A stretch of DNA of 64,000 nucleotides from Megalopta genalis (GCF_051020955.1 NC_135013.1:33309302-33373301), one strand, 5' to 3'. Counted from the stretch's first letter, positions 21,401 to 32,013 are shown. Notes: generated by a model not told the origin, from the sequence alone. Program-made: numbers and translations.

Positions 21401-23845
21401 AAATATAAGATTGATTATAAGATAAATGTAATATTAATATAATATAATATAATATAATATAATATAATATAATATAATATTGTTATATTATAATATAATA
21501 TAATATTGTTATATTATAATATTATTATAATATAATATATTATATCACAAACACACATAATATTATTATAATATAATATAATATTATAAAATTAAATATA
21601 AGATAGATTATACTTTCAATCGAACAAATAACTACTACATTTACTATTCGCCATTTGAAATACTATTTTACCCATCCGATATCCGTTCGCGCAATATGAA
21701 TGCAGTTGTATCGACGTATTTTCTGCATTGTGCAACCTTGGATCCATTGTTAAATATCTGCTTGTCTTATTAACGCCTGGACTGCCAATTCGCTTGTACA
21801 TATCTGACGCGTCCAAGTGCGAGGAGTTCACGGTTCGAATCGGCTTGCAATTTAAACGAATTATGTCATTGAACACAATCGCGCGACGTTTACTCATGCA
21901 CGTCATTCATAGTAACGATTAGAGTGAGCTATTTACGAGGACGTAATCGCGAATCCCGCTTAATCGAGTAAACTGTTTATCAAAATCAGAAGTCGGAAAG
22001 TGATTGGAAACAATCGGATTGCAATTTGTGCATCGAAAACCGCGCGGTTGGCCCTCTGAAAAAAGCGAATAACGTGTCTCTCCGATCATTAGGCTGATTA
22101 GCGAGTTATTTAACAGTTTTTTACGTGGACGCAATCGCGAATTCTGTTTAATCTAGTAAACTCTTTTTTGTGCCTTGAAGTCTGAAAGTGATTCAAAACA
22201 ATCGGATTGCAATTTGTGCATCGAAAACCGCGCGATTGGCGCTCTGGAAAAAGTGAACAGCGTGTCTCTCCGATCATTAGATTGTACGTGCGGACTATAA
22301 AGCGTGACCACAAACATCGTATTATAGTTTTGCGTGGTAGAAGACCGTTCATCTCACGCGCGAACGCACTTGCATCATTCGCGATGCATCTAGGTTAATC
22401 TACGTTCTACCTGCAATTCACACCACGCGTCGCACTCTGCCAGCTTTCTGTTTCGATTCGACTCTCCCGCGTTATATTCTCCAATTATCGTAATCGCGAG
22501 TTTCGCCAGGCGGAAGCAATTGCAAGCCTTGTTAATTGTTAATTAAGGATACACGAAATGTAGATGACGCGTATAAGCGCGACTAAACGGCTGTAAAATG
22601 ATCGGCTATAAATAATTCGTGATTCAAGACGCGAGTTGAAAAATTGATTTTATCCGTCGCGATTAGTTATTGATTTCGATGTGAATGATGATGACCTTTC
22701 AAGATCTGCATCGTGCACTAAATTTGATTATTATAATACACTTAAGTTAATTCATTATTGCAGCTAATTAAATTGTTTTGCAGTCAACACACGAGAATGG
22801 AAACAATTAGAAATATTTGTATTAATATTGACAGAATTTTTAAATAGTTAAGACTGATCCCAGTCATCATTGCCAACTGAGAAGAATTTGTTTAACACTA
22901 TAACACTACATATATAATGCGAACAATATATATTTATCGATAAATTGGATAATAGCGTCACGAGAACAGATTAAACAATAACACAAAAACATTTCATTTA
23001 ACATATATTAACTAGGATATATATTGTTTAGATATAGAAAGAACAAGACAAACAATATAAAGTGCAGTTACAAACAGCTTACTTATAGGACAATTGCAGA
23101 GGTGCACAACAATAAACAAGACATCCCAAACTTGCGTTACTTCCGCGAATCGAGGGATTCCTGAGGCCATTCGGAGCAACTTTTTCCTCTGCGAAAATGC
23201 AATCCGCGGCTCCGTTTACGAGTTATTAGTGAAAAACAGTGCGGAACTGGGCTTCGAGCAATCGGAGCGCGAGCGCGGCCAGCGCTCCGCCCTTTCGGCC
23301 AATGCAGCGTCGCGCCGGCCGTATGACGCAGCGGCAGTGGTCGCGAGGGCGGGGCGTCAGCGATTTCTCAGTGTTTTTCGTTAATAACTCGTGAACGAAG
23401 CCACGGATTGCGTTTTCGCAAAGGAAAAAGTTGCTCCAAATCGCCTCAGGAACCCCTCGTTCTCCGATCGCGAGTGACTTTAGGGATACTTTTTATTTTG
23501 TTTCATTGTTTCTTCGACGCTTCCACCATCGCGGAATCCTCGAAAAATGTATGAAAGTCTTACGATCTCGTTCCGAGCGGCCCGGATCTGTCGCAGAAAG
23601 TCATCGTGCGTCTGCTTCCAGGTGGACCTGTTCCTGTCGTCCTGCATCTGCCGTCTTTTCTCCTGCTTGGGCAGGAACTCGGCCAGCTCGGTGCCCTGTA
23701 TCCTCTGTTTCGCCGAGTCGAACGGCTTCCGTCTCTTGGTGGCGTTCTGCTCGCATATCCTCGTGTGCTTCTCCAACGACTGCGGCATAAAGGTCCGTGC
23801 GCAGATCGCGCACGGCAGAAGGGCGGACGGCACATCTGTGTCCAT
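9460..23845 (-). CDS. ZC2HC1-family C2HC zinc-finger protein, giant insect form
   Basis: Five minus-strand exons join with matching phase: 23564-23845, 20728-21125, 16784-19678, 10797-11726 and 9460-9676, coding 1573 residues. Exon 1 starts with ATG and has finger PCAICARTF...LEKHTRIC (Cys12, Cys15, His27, Cys31) followed by KRRKPFDSAKQRIQGTE, as in ZC2HC1A/FAM164 proteins. Exon 2 has the second finger VCPTCGRHFGVKAYDRHVAWC (Cys121, Cys124, His136, Cys140). Exon 5 ends with FCHECGSKF...AKFCCECGIRR, a zinc-ribbon tail known from the same family. Exons 3 and 4 (residues about 227-1501) are Ser/Arg/Asp-rich, look disordered and contain a threefold 59-residue repeat. Vertebrate relatives are about 325 residues, so the middle is a large expansion. 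The family's molecular role is poorly known and no enzyme motif is present. The 5.1 kb intron 11727-16783 and the other introns hold many transposon copies. Confidence 0.88.
9976..10325. mobile_element. Family B MITE inside ZC2HC1-like intron
   Basis: Begins TA-CAAGGTGTGCTAAAATTATT and carries the mirrored arms and GC-rich centre of family B; the right end is worn. The flanks TAATATAAATCTAATA occur on both sides (about 9960-9975 and 10328-10343), like a target duplication longer than TA. Confidence 0.82.
10452..10670. mobile_element. Family A MITE, diverged, inside ZC2HC1-like intron
   Basis: TA then CAGTAAATTCTCTTCAATTG at the left; AGCAAATTTACCATAA at the right. The inner stem AGCTTTGCGGCTCGTTTTTA pairs imperfectly with CGATCCACGAGGCTCCGATA. 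Confidence 0.72.
12120..12370. repeat. ATATAAA low-complexity tract
   Basis: Repeats of ATATAAATATAAAATAT with interspersed ACATATAA, within the long intron of the ZC2HC1-like gene. The long open frames on the minus strand (I, Y, F and L only) are artefacts of this composition. Confidence 0.85.
13011..13242. mobile_element. Family C TTAA-type MITE, first of a back-to-back pair
   Basis: Left end CCCTTTGCGATCGAGTGG preceded by TCAA (a decayed TTAA); right end CTTCGACTGCAAAGGG followed by TTAA at 13243-13246. That TTAA is also the left boundary of the next element. Confidence 0.82.
13247..13491. mobile_element. Family C TTAA-type MITE, second of the pair
   Basis: Bounded by TTAA at 13243-13246 and 13492-13495. 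Inverted ends are CCCTTTGCACTCGA and TCGAGCGCAAAGGG. The 245-bp length equals the copy at 6602-6846, and interior words such as AATTATCTTGGAACGTGA are shared. Confidence 0.88.
14580..14710. repeat. AT palindromic tract
   Basis: TAATAAATATTATATTATAA-type sequence with many short self-complementary runs, inside the ZC2HC1-like intron. No coding content. Confidence 0.75.
15608..15999. mobile_element. Chimeric pair of family A elements (inverted copy)
   Basis: Two family A derivatives fused head to tail: 15608-15809 (variant with GCTTGTAAACAAAAAAATTG and AAGGAAAATTAGGGAGAATT) and about 15814-15999 (ends in GCGGCGAATTTACTGT). About 250 bp around the junction are the reverse complement of 7965-8215, including the atypical GAGCCGCCAATTCCCTAAAT. 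Confidence 0.82.
18735..19265 (-). repeat. Coding tandem repeat, 3 x 177 bp (59 residues)
   Basis: GCGAATCAACGAGGCG occurs at 18891, about 19068 and about 19245, giving a 177-bp period that preserves the reading frame of exon 3 of the ZC2HC1-like gene. Each protein unit contains RLVDSRAEQSSVFFDGSSI, a Lys/Ser-rich KFHKS..NKSDKCGEAS part and SGISA.WS.TTPRTAS. The units are clearly homologous but have several substitutions and a small indel near GSSIV. Confidence 0.93.
20335..20681. mobile_element. Family B MITE inside ZC2HC1-like intron
   Basis: TA then CAGGAACGAGGCGATTCCTG (the outermost bases appear lost), mirrored CTTAGCGAAAATGCGATCCG and GGATCGCATTTTCGCTAAGG arms, right end TTATGGGGCATCCTG. 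It ends 46 bp downstream (minus sense) of... the exon 2 donor side at 20728, so it is inserted close to the exon border. Confidence 0.83.
21230..21600. repeat. AT-rich tandem duplication
   Basis: The word AAATATAAGATTGATTATAA, followed by GATAAATGTAATATTAAT, occurs twice (about 21239 and 21403), and the block ending in TATCACAAACACACATAATA also occurs twice. The array is otherwise TATAA repeats. Confidence 0.8.
21920..22292. repeat. Two-copy 188-bp tandem duplication
   Basis: CAATCGGATTGCAATTTGTG lies at 22011 and 22199, and CGTGTCTCTCCGATCATTAG at 22073 and 22261, both exactly 188 bp apart. The two units are about 80-85% alike by eye. It lies within the intron between exons 1 and 2 of the ZC2HC1-like gene and encodes nothing recognisable. 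Confidence 0.9.
23118..23472. mobile_element. Family B MITE beside ZC2HC1-like exon 1
   Basis: Starts AGACATCCCAAACTTGCGTT and ends near AGGAACCCCTCGTTCTCCGA. Compared with the 9976 copy the GC centre is in opposite orientation (GAGCGCGGCCAGCGCTCC first). It ends about 90 bp from the exon 1 donor at 23563. Confidence 0.83.
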
Positions 23846-25335
23846 TTACCGAGAATTAGTCTGCCGTCGCCGCCGATGGTCCTGCTTTTAAGGAGACGCG
23901 TTCGTGGATCGGGCAGAATGAGTCAGAAACAATATCGGAGAAAAACGCTGTTCTACTGGACACGGGCATCGGTGAATCGACGTCGACGCGCTCGCGGACG
24001 CCGCGAAGGACTTCTCGCGGACTTCGTCGTAGGACGAAGGACATCTGACTCAGACTGCGCGAGGATTCGCGATCGACTCCGAGGGCCGCCTAACACGTCG
24101 AGAGACTACTCTGCGTGGGATAAACCCTCGCACCATAGAATCGGAGATCGAGTTTGTTAGAGCTTGTTACACTGCACTTGCTGCCGGCAGGAAGGATCGG
24201 CTCGATTCGCAGGAATTGAGGAACGACGCGACGAGGAATTGAGAAAAAGCGACGGGTTCTCCGTTCGAAAACTGTGGACACCTTCTTGGAAGCTCCGAGC
24301 TAAACGCAGCCGCGATTAACGCTGGATTCACGGAGCCCGACAAAATGGCGGGTCGCTAATTCTTTAATTTACGATTATTCGTGTGGTGCGGATACATTTA
24401 AGAGTTGTTTATTGAATTTACGCGTTACTTACGGCGAATGTTACAATAACGCTTGTTCAGAATAAATGTCTAAATGTTAAATAAACGTCTAAATGTCTAA
24501 ATAAATGTCAGAATAAACGTCAGTCGGAATAAATGTCTTATCGCCACTTTTGTAAACTGCTATAAGAACAGCTGTTTTTCGTGTCCGGCGAATCTAGCGT
24601 TGATCAATCGTGTTTCCATTTTCAGCGGTACAGTTCGGTTCGCGTGAAATTCGCGGAGGATCCCCGCGGAGAACGTCGCAGCTGGCCGGCCGCGCGACGA
24701 GATAGAACTTCCGAGGTGCGATCGAACGAAGGAGAACGGTCGCGACGACGAAGTCCGAGGGCGAGGATCGATCGCAGGAGATCGTCGAACAATGGCGTCG
24801 CAGCCGGGATCAACGATCAATGAGAGATCGGCGGACGAAACGGGACCGATCGAGTCGCCGCAGCGGGTTTACCGACGAGGCGATAATTAATCGGCCGCTC
24901 GTTACGTGCTCAAGGATCGCGGCCACCTGCGTCGATCTCCTGCTGAACGACTTCCACGACGAGGTGGAACGAAGACGAGGTGTCGCCCCCGCGAGCGCGG
25001 CTCGCCTACGGAGGAGCAACCTTCCATTTTTGGCGTTATGAGTTACCGTTCGAGTATTGTAACTGTTTGCACGAGTGGAAGAGATCTCGACAGCAGTCGC
25101 CGCCGCCGCCGCCGATTCCTTCCGTCCTCGGCTTTCCGCGGATGGTATGCCCACGGCACCGTGTAAACGCCTTTTCGAAATGTCACCTTCACGGCTCGGC
25201 TCGTAATCGAGCGTCGAGCCGCCGCGCGCTGCGATATTTCGACCGAAGAAAGAAAAAATGCGATTTCTAAGCCGAATGCGAAGGGAAATGTGCGAGTTTA
25301 CCTTTGATTTGCAGGGCAATATCGCTCGATGGGGT
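23846..25335. other. Probable 5' flank of ZC2HC1-like gene, GC-rich
   Basis: GC- and CpG-rich unique DNA upstream (minus sense) of the start codon at 23845, with many overlapping open frames on both strands as expected for such composition. Promoter and 5' leader of the ZC2HC1-like gene are likely here, but I could not fix a TATA box or initiator. CGCCGCCGCCGCC occurs near 25102. Confidence 0.4.
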
Positions 25336-25514
25336 AAATTTGGCCGAATTTTCCTTCAGCTTGTAAACAGAAATGTTTACGGCTCATTTTTATAGTTGCC
25401 GATTGTCAACGATTGTAAAAATATTGGCGCAAGGTTTATGTAACTGTATTTACTTTCTTCTAAATTGTACATTTTCGTTTACTAGCTGAAGGAACATTGG
25501 GGGGAATTTAGTGT
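25336..25514. mobile_element. Family A variant MITE, diverged
   Basis: Shares GGTAAATTTGGCCGAATTTT, TTCCTTCAGCTTGTAAACAG at the left and CTAGCTGAAGGAACATTGGG at the right with the variant half of the chimeric pairs at 8060 and 15608. The central hairpin is mostly eroded. Confidence 0.68.
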
Positions 25515-25549
25515 AGTCGATCCGGCAGTATTTTATTGTTTTTGTAAAA

Positions 25550-25829
25550 CATAAGAATAATAAAATATAGTTTAGTTGAAGTTATAAAATACGTGACGAA
25601 GAGACGAGAAAAAATAGTCGTTGAGAATCAAGTCGCCTTGGATTATCGAAATATCGCGCTGTGCGCCGCGGCAATGGTCAGTGTCATAGTCAATGGTCAT
25701 AAGAATAATAAAATATAGTTTAGTTAAAGTTATAAAATACGTGACGAAGAAACGAGAAAAAATAGTCGTTGAAAATCAAGTCGCCTTAGATTATCGAAAT
25801 ATCACGCTGTGCGCCGCGGCAATGGTCAG
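25550..25829. repeat. Two-copy 148-bp tandem duplication
   Basis: CATAAGAATAATAAAATATA begins at 25550 and 25698. The copies (about 132 bp, separated by 16 bp) differ at only a few places, for example GAAGAGACGAG against GAAGAAACGAG, and so are recent. Confidence 0.92.
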
Positions 25830-25843
25830 CATATTTTGCCTTT

Positions 25844-25847
<4 letters not shown>

Positions 25848-25892
<45 letters not shown>

Positions 25893-25893
25893 A

Positions 25894-25948
<55 letters not shown>

Positions 25949-25963
25949 AAGAGAGAGAGAGTT
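25848..25963. repeat. (GA)n microsatellite
   Basis: About 115 bp of GAGA repeats interrupted by GGGAAAG and AAAG, abutting the second 148-bp unit. Polypurine on the plus strand. Confidence 0.95.
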
Positions 25964-26824
25964 TTCTCCGATGAACGACAGCGATCGAGGGAAGACACGC
26001 CGTTTCTTGACAAATGGCCTTTAACTGTCACGGATTTCTTTGATTCTGTTTTAGAGAGAAAGTCGAGAGAGCGATGGATAGAAAAATACGTTTCCAGAGA
26101 TCAGTGAGATTTAATTCGAGGAACTGTAATCGAGAAGCTTAATGAAAGAGTGCCCTATACGTAGATATCTATGCGTCATTTTTCAGTAAATCGTCTTCAT
26201 CCAATTGTCACAGTTTTCTCTATTTCTTTTTCTTTTTAGGTAAAGACGAGCGAAGAAGCAAAGCTCTAGTAAAACAACAGCTAAAAATCGGTAAAATTTG
26301 GTGCGAGGAACTGCGATTATTATTATTCCCACCGATGGACGAAGGTCTCACATGCTATCGTGCCTAAATCGTGCGATTCGCTTAAATTCTTTGAATTCAG
26401 AAAACACAATTCTTGAAGTCGTACGATTCAACTCTGACACGTGTCGCGCACAATGTATCAAGGACACGTTGCTTCTATGTTGCTTTGCACCGAACCGGGA
26501 AATATTTGCGTTTCATTGAGGATTTTCCGTGAACAAAAAACTATGGAAAGCGAGGCGAGCATTGAACACGCGAGGAAAGCTATTTTGTGTAAACTTTACA
26601 CCGTAATGTACAAGAAAGACTGAAACATCTTCTGACATATCAATTTTTCTAACAAAATAGTGATTTTATTTTCGTTCAATACAATCTGCGCGATTTCTTC
26701 TTCTTTTATAGATCTGCTATTTTTATTATAATCTTATTCTATTTATCTTATTGATAAACTAGCACAGTTTTGCGTTTTCAATGATCGTACAATGTTCGCA
26801 CGAATCGGATACGAAAGGTATTAA

Positions 26825-27034
26825 CACTAAACCTACCAAGCAGTAATACTAACTGGCATGTACTGCTTCACAAAAGTGAGAAGACCAAATTTATTTGGAA
26901 TTTGTAAAGTTTTTATTATAAATCTTGCTCCAATAATATAACTTATTCAAGCGTTTTCCACGAAAGAATCGTCTCGGAACTCTGCAGAATTGCAAAATAA
27001 GAAAGCGGTCACTATGACCGCGGTAGGTTTAGTG
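26825..27034. mobile_element. Family D TTAA-bounded MITE
   Basis: TTAA at 26821-26824 and 27035-27038 flank inverted ends CACTAAACCTACC and GGTAGGTTTAGTG (13 of 13). The interior has no open frame of note. TTAA duplication and length fit a piggyBac-like non-autonomous element distinct from family C. Confidence 0.88.
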
Positions 27035-27059
27035 TTAAATGAAAAAAGAATGTGAAGTA

Positions 27060-27200
27060 CAGTAATGTCTCCCTTACTGACGCTCAGATTGTCCACTAAA
27101 TTGGATAATTTGGGAAGAGAGGAGATACGAGTATTCGAGCCTCGCGGCTCGTGTCCATAATTGTGGACAATTTATAACTATAACAATAATTATAACAGCA
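27060..27200. mobile_element. Family A MITE, truncated left part
   Basis: TA at 27058-27059 then CAGTAATGTCTCCCTTACTG and the stem arm TTCGAGCCTCGCGGCTCGTG. The right arm is missing after about 27200, where AATAAAAAACAAAAAAATTC follows. Confidence 0.83.
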
Positions 27201-27229
27201 AGGCTCGAATAAAAAACAAAAAAATTCGT

Positions 27230-27292
27230 GGATATTATGTTGCTTGCCGAGTGATTTGTTTGGGGCCGGCGAGGCTTCGTAACAAATACAAA
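27230..27292. repeat. Dispersed 63-bp repeat, copy 1
   Basis: Contains CCGAGTGATTTGTTTGGGGC and GAGGCTTCGTAACAAATACA. A second copy at 29270-29333 differs at about six positions. GC-rich centre, no palindrome; origin unknown. Confidence 0.85.
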
Positions 27293-27455
27293 ATAATATA
27301 TAAAGTTTTTATTATAAAACTTGCTCCAATAATATAACTTATTCAAGCGTTTTCCACGAAAGAATCGTCTCGGAACTTTGCAGAATTGCAAAATAAGAAA
27401 GCGGTCGCTATGACCGCGGTAGGTTTAGTGTTAAATGAAAAAAGAATGTGAAGTA

Positions 27456-27672
27456 CAGTAATGTCTCCCTTACTGACGCTCAGATTGTCCACTAAATTGG
27501 ATAATTTGGGAAGAGAGGAGATACGAGTATTCGAGCCTCGCGGCTCGTTTTCATAATTGTGGACAATTTATAACTATAACAATAAACCGCAAGGCTCGAG
27601 TAATCGTATCTCCTCTTCCAAAATTGTCCATTTTTATGGTCAATCTGAACGTCAATTAGAGAGACATTACTG
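27456..27672. mobile_element. Family A MITE, full length
   Basis: TA then CAGTAATGTCTCCCTTACTG at the left and GTCAATTAGAGAGACATTAC at the right, with complete stem arms. This is the intact partner of the truncated duplicate at 27060. Confidence 0.87.
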
Positions 27673-28282
27673 CAGTTCTCCACAATGAGTACGTATTCGC
27701 AGCGGCTTCCTTTCCTCATCGAGATGCAATGGAAACATCGTGTCGATGTAAAACGTGTTTTTCCATCGGCTCAGCTATTAATGTTTTGCAAGATCTAAGG
27801 TCGGGAAGTCTGTGTGTACCAGGTAACGCGACTGGCATGAAAGTGCTAGGCAAATGAGCGTGCGACGAAGGCCTGCGAGACAGAAAATAACAACTCCGGG
27901 ATTCGTTTGCATTACCAAATGGAGAAGTCGGCACGGAACAGTCGCGGCAACCGTCACGGGTGCATCCGTGAATCGCTTGACGATCGATAAAAACAGCGAA
28001 CAGAAAGATGCACGGTTTCGTAAAAGCTTCCAAATCGAACCGCGAACATTTCTAAATTGGAACGAGCCTCGCAAAGATTCGTGAAACACGATTTCACTGG
28101 GAAGTATTCTGACAGGAAAACGAAGCTGTTAATTGACAGAAAACAAGCGCTCGGCGTTAATAAAACATCGATTGTTAACAAGAAAGAGAGAGAGAGATGG
28201 TTAAGGGTGGAAGATTATCGAAGAAGAGGGAAGAAGAACCGAGCGAATCGGCGCGATTATTCAACGATGGCAGAGATCTCAC

Positions 28283-28412
28283 CTGGCTCGAGATCTCTCT
28301 CGATCTCAGCTACGTTATCCGGCTCGACAGGTTGCACTTTCGTTAGATAGCGATCGTAGAGCGACCCTTGGTCCGCCCCAGAGACGGTTCTCCTCGAAAC
28401 GCAGCACAACAT
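28283..28412 (-). CDS. Possible first coding exon, unknown gene
   Basis: Minus-strand ATG at 28412 opens 43 codons (MLCCVSRRTVSGADQGSLYD, then RYLTKVQPVEPDNVAEIERD and LEP) ending at a good donor CCAG|GTGAGA. The peptide is mixed in composition and looks protein-like, unlike neighbouring frames. TATAAG and TCAGT words lie upstream but at a spacing unlike a core promoter. I do not recognise the family and found no matching next exon, so this remains a candidate. Confidence 0.3.
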
Positions 28413-28869
28413 CGAGCGGACAGCATGGAAAGACACTGACTGAGCTCCACCATAATCACGACGCCGCTCTTGTACGCAACGTCTACGCAGCCTCTTTCTC
28501 CTCTTATAAAAGAGACTTATTTTAGGTGTCACCGCGAGAGCATCGGAGACGTACCTTAGCTCCTTCCAGCGCGTAGCAACGGCGCCGAGTGCGCATCGAA
28601 TGCCTGATTAGTAGGCGTAGAATTACTCGAAAACGAATGACTAATGGCACGGCGTTGTTTTAGCCCGGAGAAAAAAAATAACAATTTTTCCAACAGCTTC
28701 GCGCAGCCATCTTCGATGTTCTCCGAACGATTTTATTGAGTCTTTGTCGTTGAATTTTTACCGTCAACTATGATTACTGCTGCGTTCAGTTCGTTTCACT
28801 TTATGTTCATTTTAGGGAAATATATTCTCGTATTTCCTCGTCCTTTCAGCGAATGTTGTATAAATTATA

Positions 28870-29160
28870 ATACATAATATAATTATATAATTATGTAATT
28901 ATGTACACAGGATGTTATAAATTATATGTGATGTTATTTAATTATAAACTGTGTATATAATTATATAATTATGATGACGTTATTTAATTATAAACTATGT
29001 ATATAATTATATAATTATGATGATATTATTTAATTATAAACTGTGTATATAATTATATAATTATATAACATAATATACATATAACATATATTATATATTT
29101 ATATTAATAATATTATATATATATATAAATATAACATAATATAATATGTATATAATTATA
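28870..29160. repeat. AT-rich tandem repeat, about 55-bp units
   Basis: TTATTTAATTATAAACTGTG plus TATATAATTATATAATTATG repeats about three times between 28930 and 29060, flanked by plain TA tracts. Confidence 0.82.
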
Positions 29161-29269
29161 TACACAGTTAAAATAAATCCAGTCTTTTGGCATTTTGTTG
29201 TGAATCAATATATGTACATCGGTCGCGTTTAGGGTTCGATAGTTCTAGTATTAAATAACTGTAGATAAC

Positions 29270-29333
29270 GTGGATGTTAAGTTGCCTGCCGAGTGATTTG
29301 TTTGGGGCCGGTGAGGCTTCGTAGCAAATACAA
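29270..29333. repeat. Dispersed 63-bp repeat, copy 2
   Basis: Same orientation and length as 27230-27292 (GTTGCCTGCCGAGTGATTTG, then GGGGCCGGTGAGGCTTCGTA). The flanks are unrelated beyond the repeat. Confidence 0.85.
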
Positions 29334-30059
29334 CAAGAATGCGCAAGAAACCGTTCAGTCGCAGCGAAATATCGATTTCATTCAAGCTCGTGTCATTGTT
29401 TCTTTTACGAGTTCCGCTTCCGCTACACGCTGCGGTCACCGGTCAGCCACGCGAAGCGGATCACGATTGAGCATAAAAGGATCTGATCGATAGTTGAGAG
29501 CAAGACGTGCTTACATTCTACGAGAAATAAAATATTTAATGCCTCGCATGGCTTCGATCGTTCCTGATTCCGTGAACGCGAATCAAATATAAGCGATTAT
29601 TAATTTATCGTATTAACGAACAACTGATTGTAAAACCAGCGAATACGAATTATTGAATTCGATGCAACAAACAATTCTGTTAATGTCTGTTGTAAAGAGA
29701 TAAAAGAAACTTGTGCAAGATTTGAATTTTATTAGAATAATTCTAGACGGAACAGGTATTATATCGCTAAAGTTGCAGTGCTAAACAGTTTTCAATATTT
29801 GATTGAGTGTATAGATTAGGTATGCTCGATTCAATTAATTATTTAAAATGAATCATAATAATAACCACGAGCAAGGCATAGGAAAACCGAACATGCAATG
29901 TATTTTTACATTACTGTGGGACACCCGAGACTCGTAAATCTTTTATTACTAAACGGAACGATACTGTCGACTACGTTTCTTTCCATACACTATATCCATA
30001 TAAATAATAATATTAAGTCCGATTTAAAATAATAATAATAATAATTTTTAAATTATATT

Positions 30060-30240
30060 AAAATGAAAATAATTATATAAATATATATAAAATAAATAAA
30101 TATATAAATATAATAAATAATATATATAATAAATATATATATATATATAAATATAATAAATATATAAATATAATAAATATATAAATATAAATATATAAAT
30201 ACAAATAAAATAAATAAATATATATATAATAATTATATAA
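30060..30240. repeat. AT-only tract (AAATATATAAATA units)
   Basis: Pure A/T sequence made of TAAATATATAAATATAATAA-type units. The 61-residue I/Y/L frame on the minus strand is an artefact. Confidence 0.88.
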
Positions 30241-30417
30241 AATTGAAAATAATATCAATTTTACTTCTGTTATAATATTCCTCAGAGAATGATAAAATCA
30301 TATATTAGAAACACTCGCAAGATCTGTCATGTATCAATTTATTTTTAATACTATTTTCCCTAAATCCCTAAAACCCTAATCAAATTTATTAGAGAATGGA
30401 ACGGGCTACCACGCAGC

Positions 30418-30610
30418 ATGGACGTATCGACGCAACCCCCCGTAACGACGAGAGCCTGTTCCGTCGCCAAAACCACGGAAATGTTAACTCGTTCTCCGTT
30501 GAAACAAGCTCGCGATCGCTCGACTCGCATTTCCGGCGAGCTGTCCGCGTCGATAATCGATTCACCGATTTCGCAGGCTTCGATATCCGGCATCGATGCT
30601 ATCCGGCACG
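30418..30610 (+). CDS. Possible coding exon, unknown gene
   Basis: An open frame from ATG 30418 (MDVSTQPPVTTRACSVAKTT, then EMLTRSPLKQARDRSTRISG) runs to a donor-like CACG|GTAAAAG, giving 64 codons with balanced composition in a GC-richer island between AT-rich tracts. The Ser/Thr/Arg-rich peptide resembles the disordered start of a regulatory protein, but I recognise no family. The opposite strand is also open, so the strand is uncertain. Confidence 0.28.
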
Positions 30611-32013
30611 GTAAAAGTTCTAACCCTTACCTTCTGTCAGCTGTTCGGTCCCGATTTCAAGGGGCATTGAACAACGGACCGGACAAGATTAGCTCGGACC
30701 CATCGCTAGCTTGGTCCTCCGTTCCACTCGAGCGGCCGAATACACTCTTGTCCGCGTGGTTGTCGGGTATTATATTTTTAGAAGACGGTCCGGGCCGCGA
30801 AACTGGAACCGGACGGAAGTGCAGTGCGGGAAAACGCTCTCGCCGCGATTCCTATCTCTCGATGCGTTATTTATGGCAAACAAAACGACCGCGGGCCGCG
30901 TAAATACTAGCCGAGGGAATTTTCTGTACGCAAACTTACCCTCGAACTCCGCCATGTCAGTTGTTAGGGGAAACAATGATCGTCATGGTAACCCCGATGA
31001 CAGGTACATGCTCCGACTACACATGTAAGACCACGGTGGTTCGATCAAAAATCATCGAGAAACCTGAGACACGCGACGAGCCGAATTGTCCTTTCGTTTC
31101 ATTCGCTTCGAATTGTTCAACCCTTTCTGTGACATAACCTCGATGCCTTGATTTTGTTGCAGACATTGCATCGATCGTTTTTTCCTAAAACTCCTGTCTT
31201 AGGAAGATGAAGAGATGCCAATAGGAACTTTAAATAATTATAATGTATAAGCTGTTTTTTTCTTAATGTCGTAATATAATTGTTGAAAGAATTGTTGGAG
31301 CGTTTGGTAAAAATTAAAAAAAATGGTATTGCACGTGCGGATGTTAGATAACTGTGGTAGTGCCACATATAGCCAGCTTTTATTTAAATCCTCGGAAATT
31401 AAAATAGATCGCTTAAGGCCCGACTGTTTCTCATCAAGTACTCGATCGAGATTTATACTTTCCGATACGACATCGAATTTGTTTACGAGCCTAAAGTCGA
31501 TTCGAAGTAACCCTTTAAGATGCAATCATTTCTCTTAAGCATCGAACGAGATTTATTACTTTTCTTACCGTTATCATGAATTTGTCTGTGAACTTGAATG
31601 ATATTACGATGAAGTGCGATCTTCTAACGTTAATTCAAGTCCTCAACAGTTGTAAAATCTCTGCGGGAAACCCTTCTGTATTTATTTTTTACGATAGATA
31701 GATCATCGCCATTTCTAAAGTTAAACAGCTAGAAATTCGAAATTTGAAAAACATGAATAACTCGAGAACTCGAGGCTCAAAATTGATGTTCTTGGTCTGA
31801 AAATGTTCGGAATGATGTAGTTCACTGAACCTATATGTCAGAATTTCATAATTATGGCTAATTATAGTTTTTAAAAAAATAGGCTTTCACGAGCAATGAA
31901 ACGCTCTCTCCATCTAGCGGTGAAACGCGCGAACTAAAGCGCTTATTTAGGAGACTGTAAGATTTAAGAAAATCATTGAATACAGCAAATTTAAAGCGAA
32001 GAAAAGTATTTCA

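Larger units (their letters stand above)
26905..27584. repeat. 284-bp direct duplication, 396 bp apart
   Basis: 26905-27188 and 27301-27584 match with about five differences. The duplicated block spans the right 130 bp of the family D element, its flanking TTAA, and the left two thirds of a family A element, so breakpoints lie inside both transposons. Confidence 0.93.

Noticed and set aside
24810..25319. 169-residue minus-strand frame
   Set aside because: CpG-rich promoter-like DNA with all frames open; no motif and no junction with the ZC2HC1-like exons.
25550..25829. Spaced direct repeats considered as a CRISPR array
   Set aside because: Only two 132-bp copies, in eukaryotic DNA; no short regular repeats with unique spacers occur anywhere in the window.
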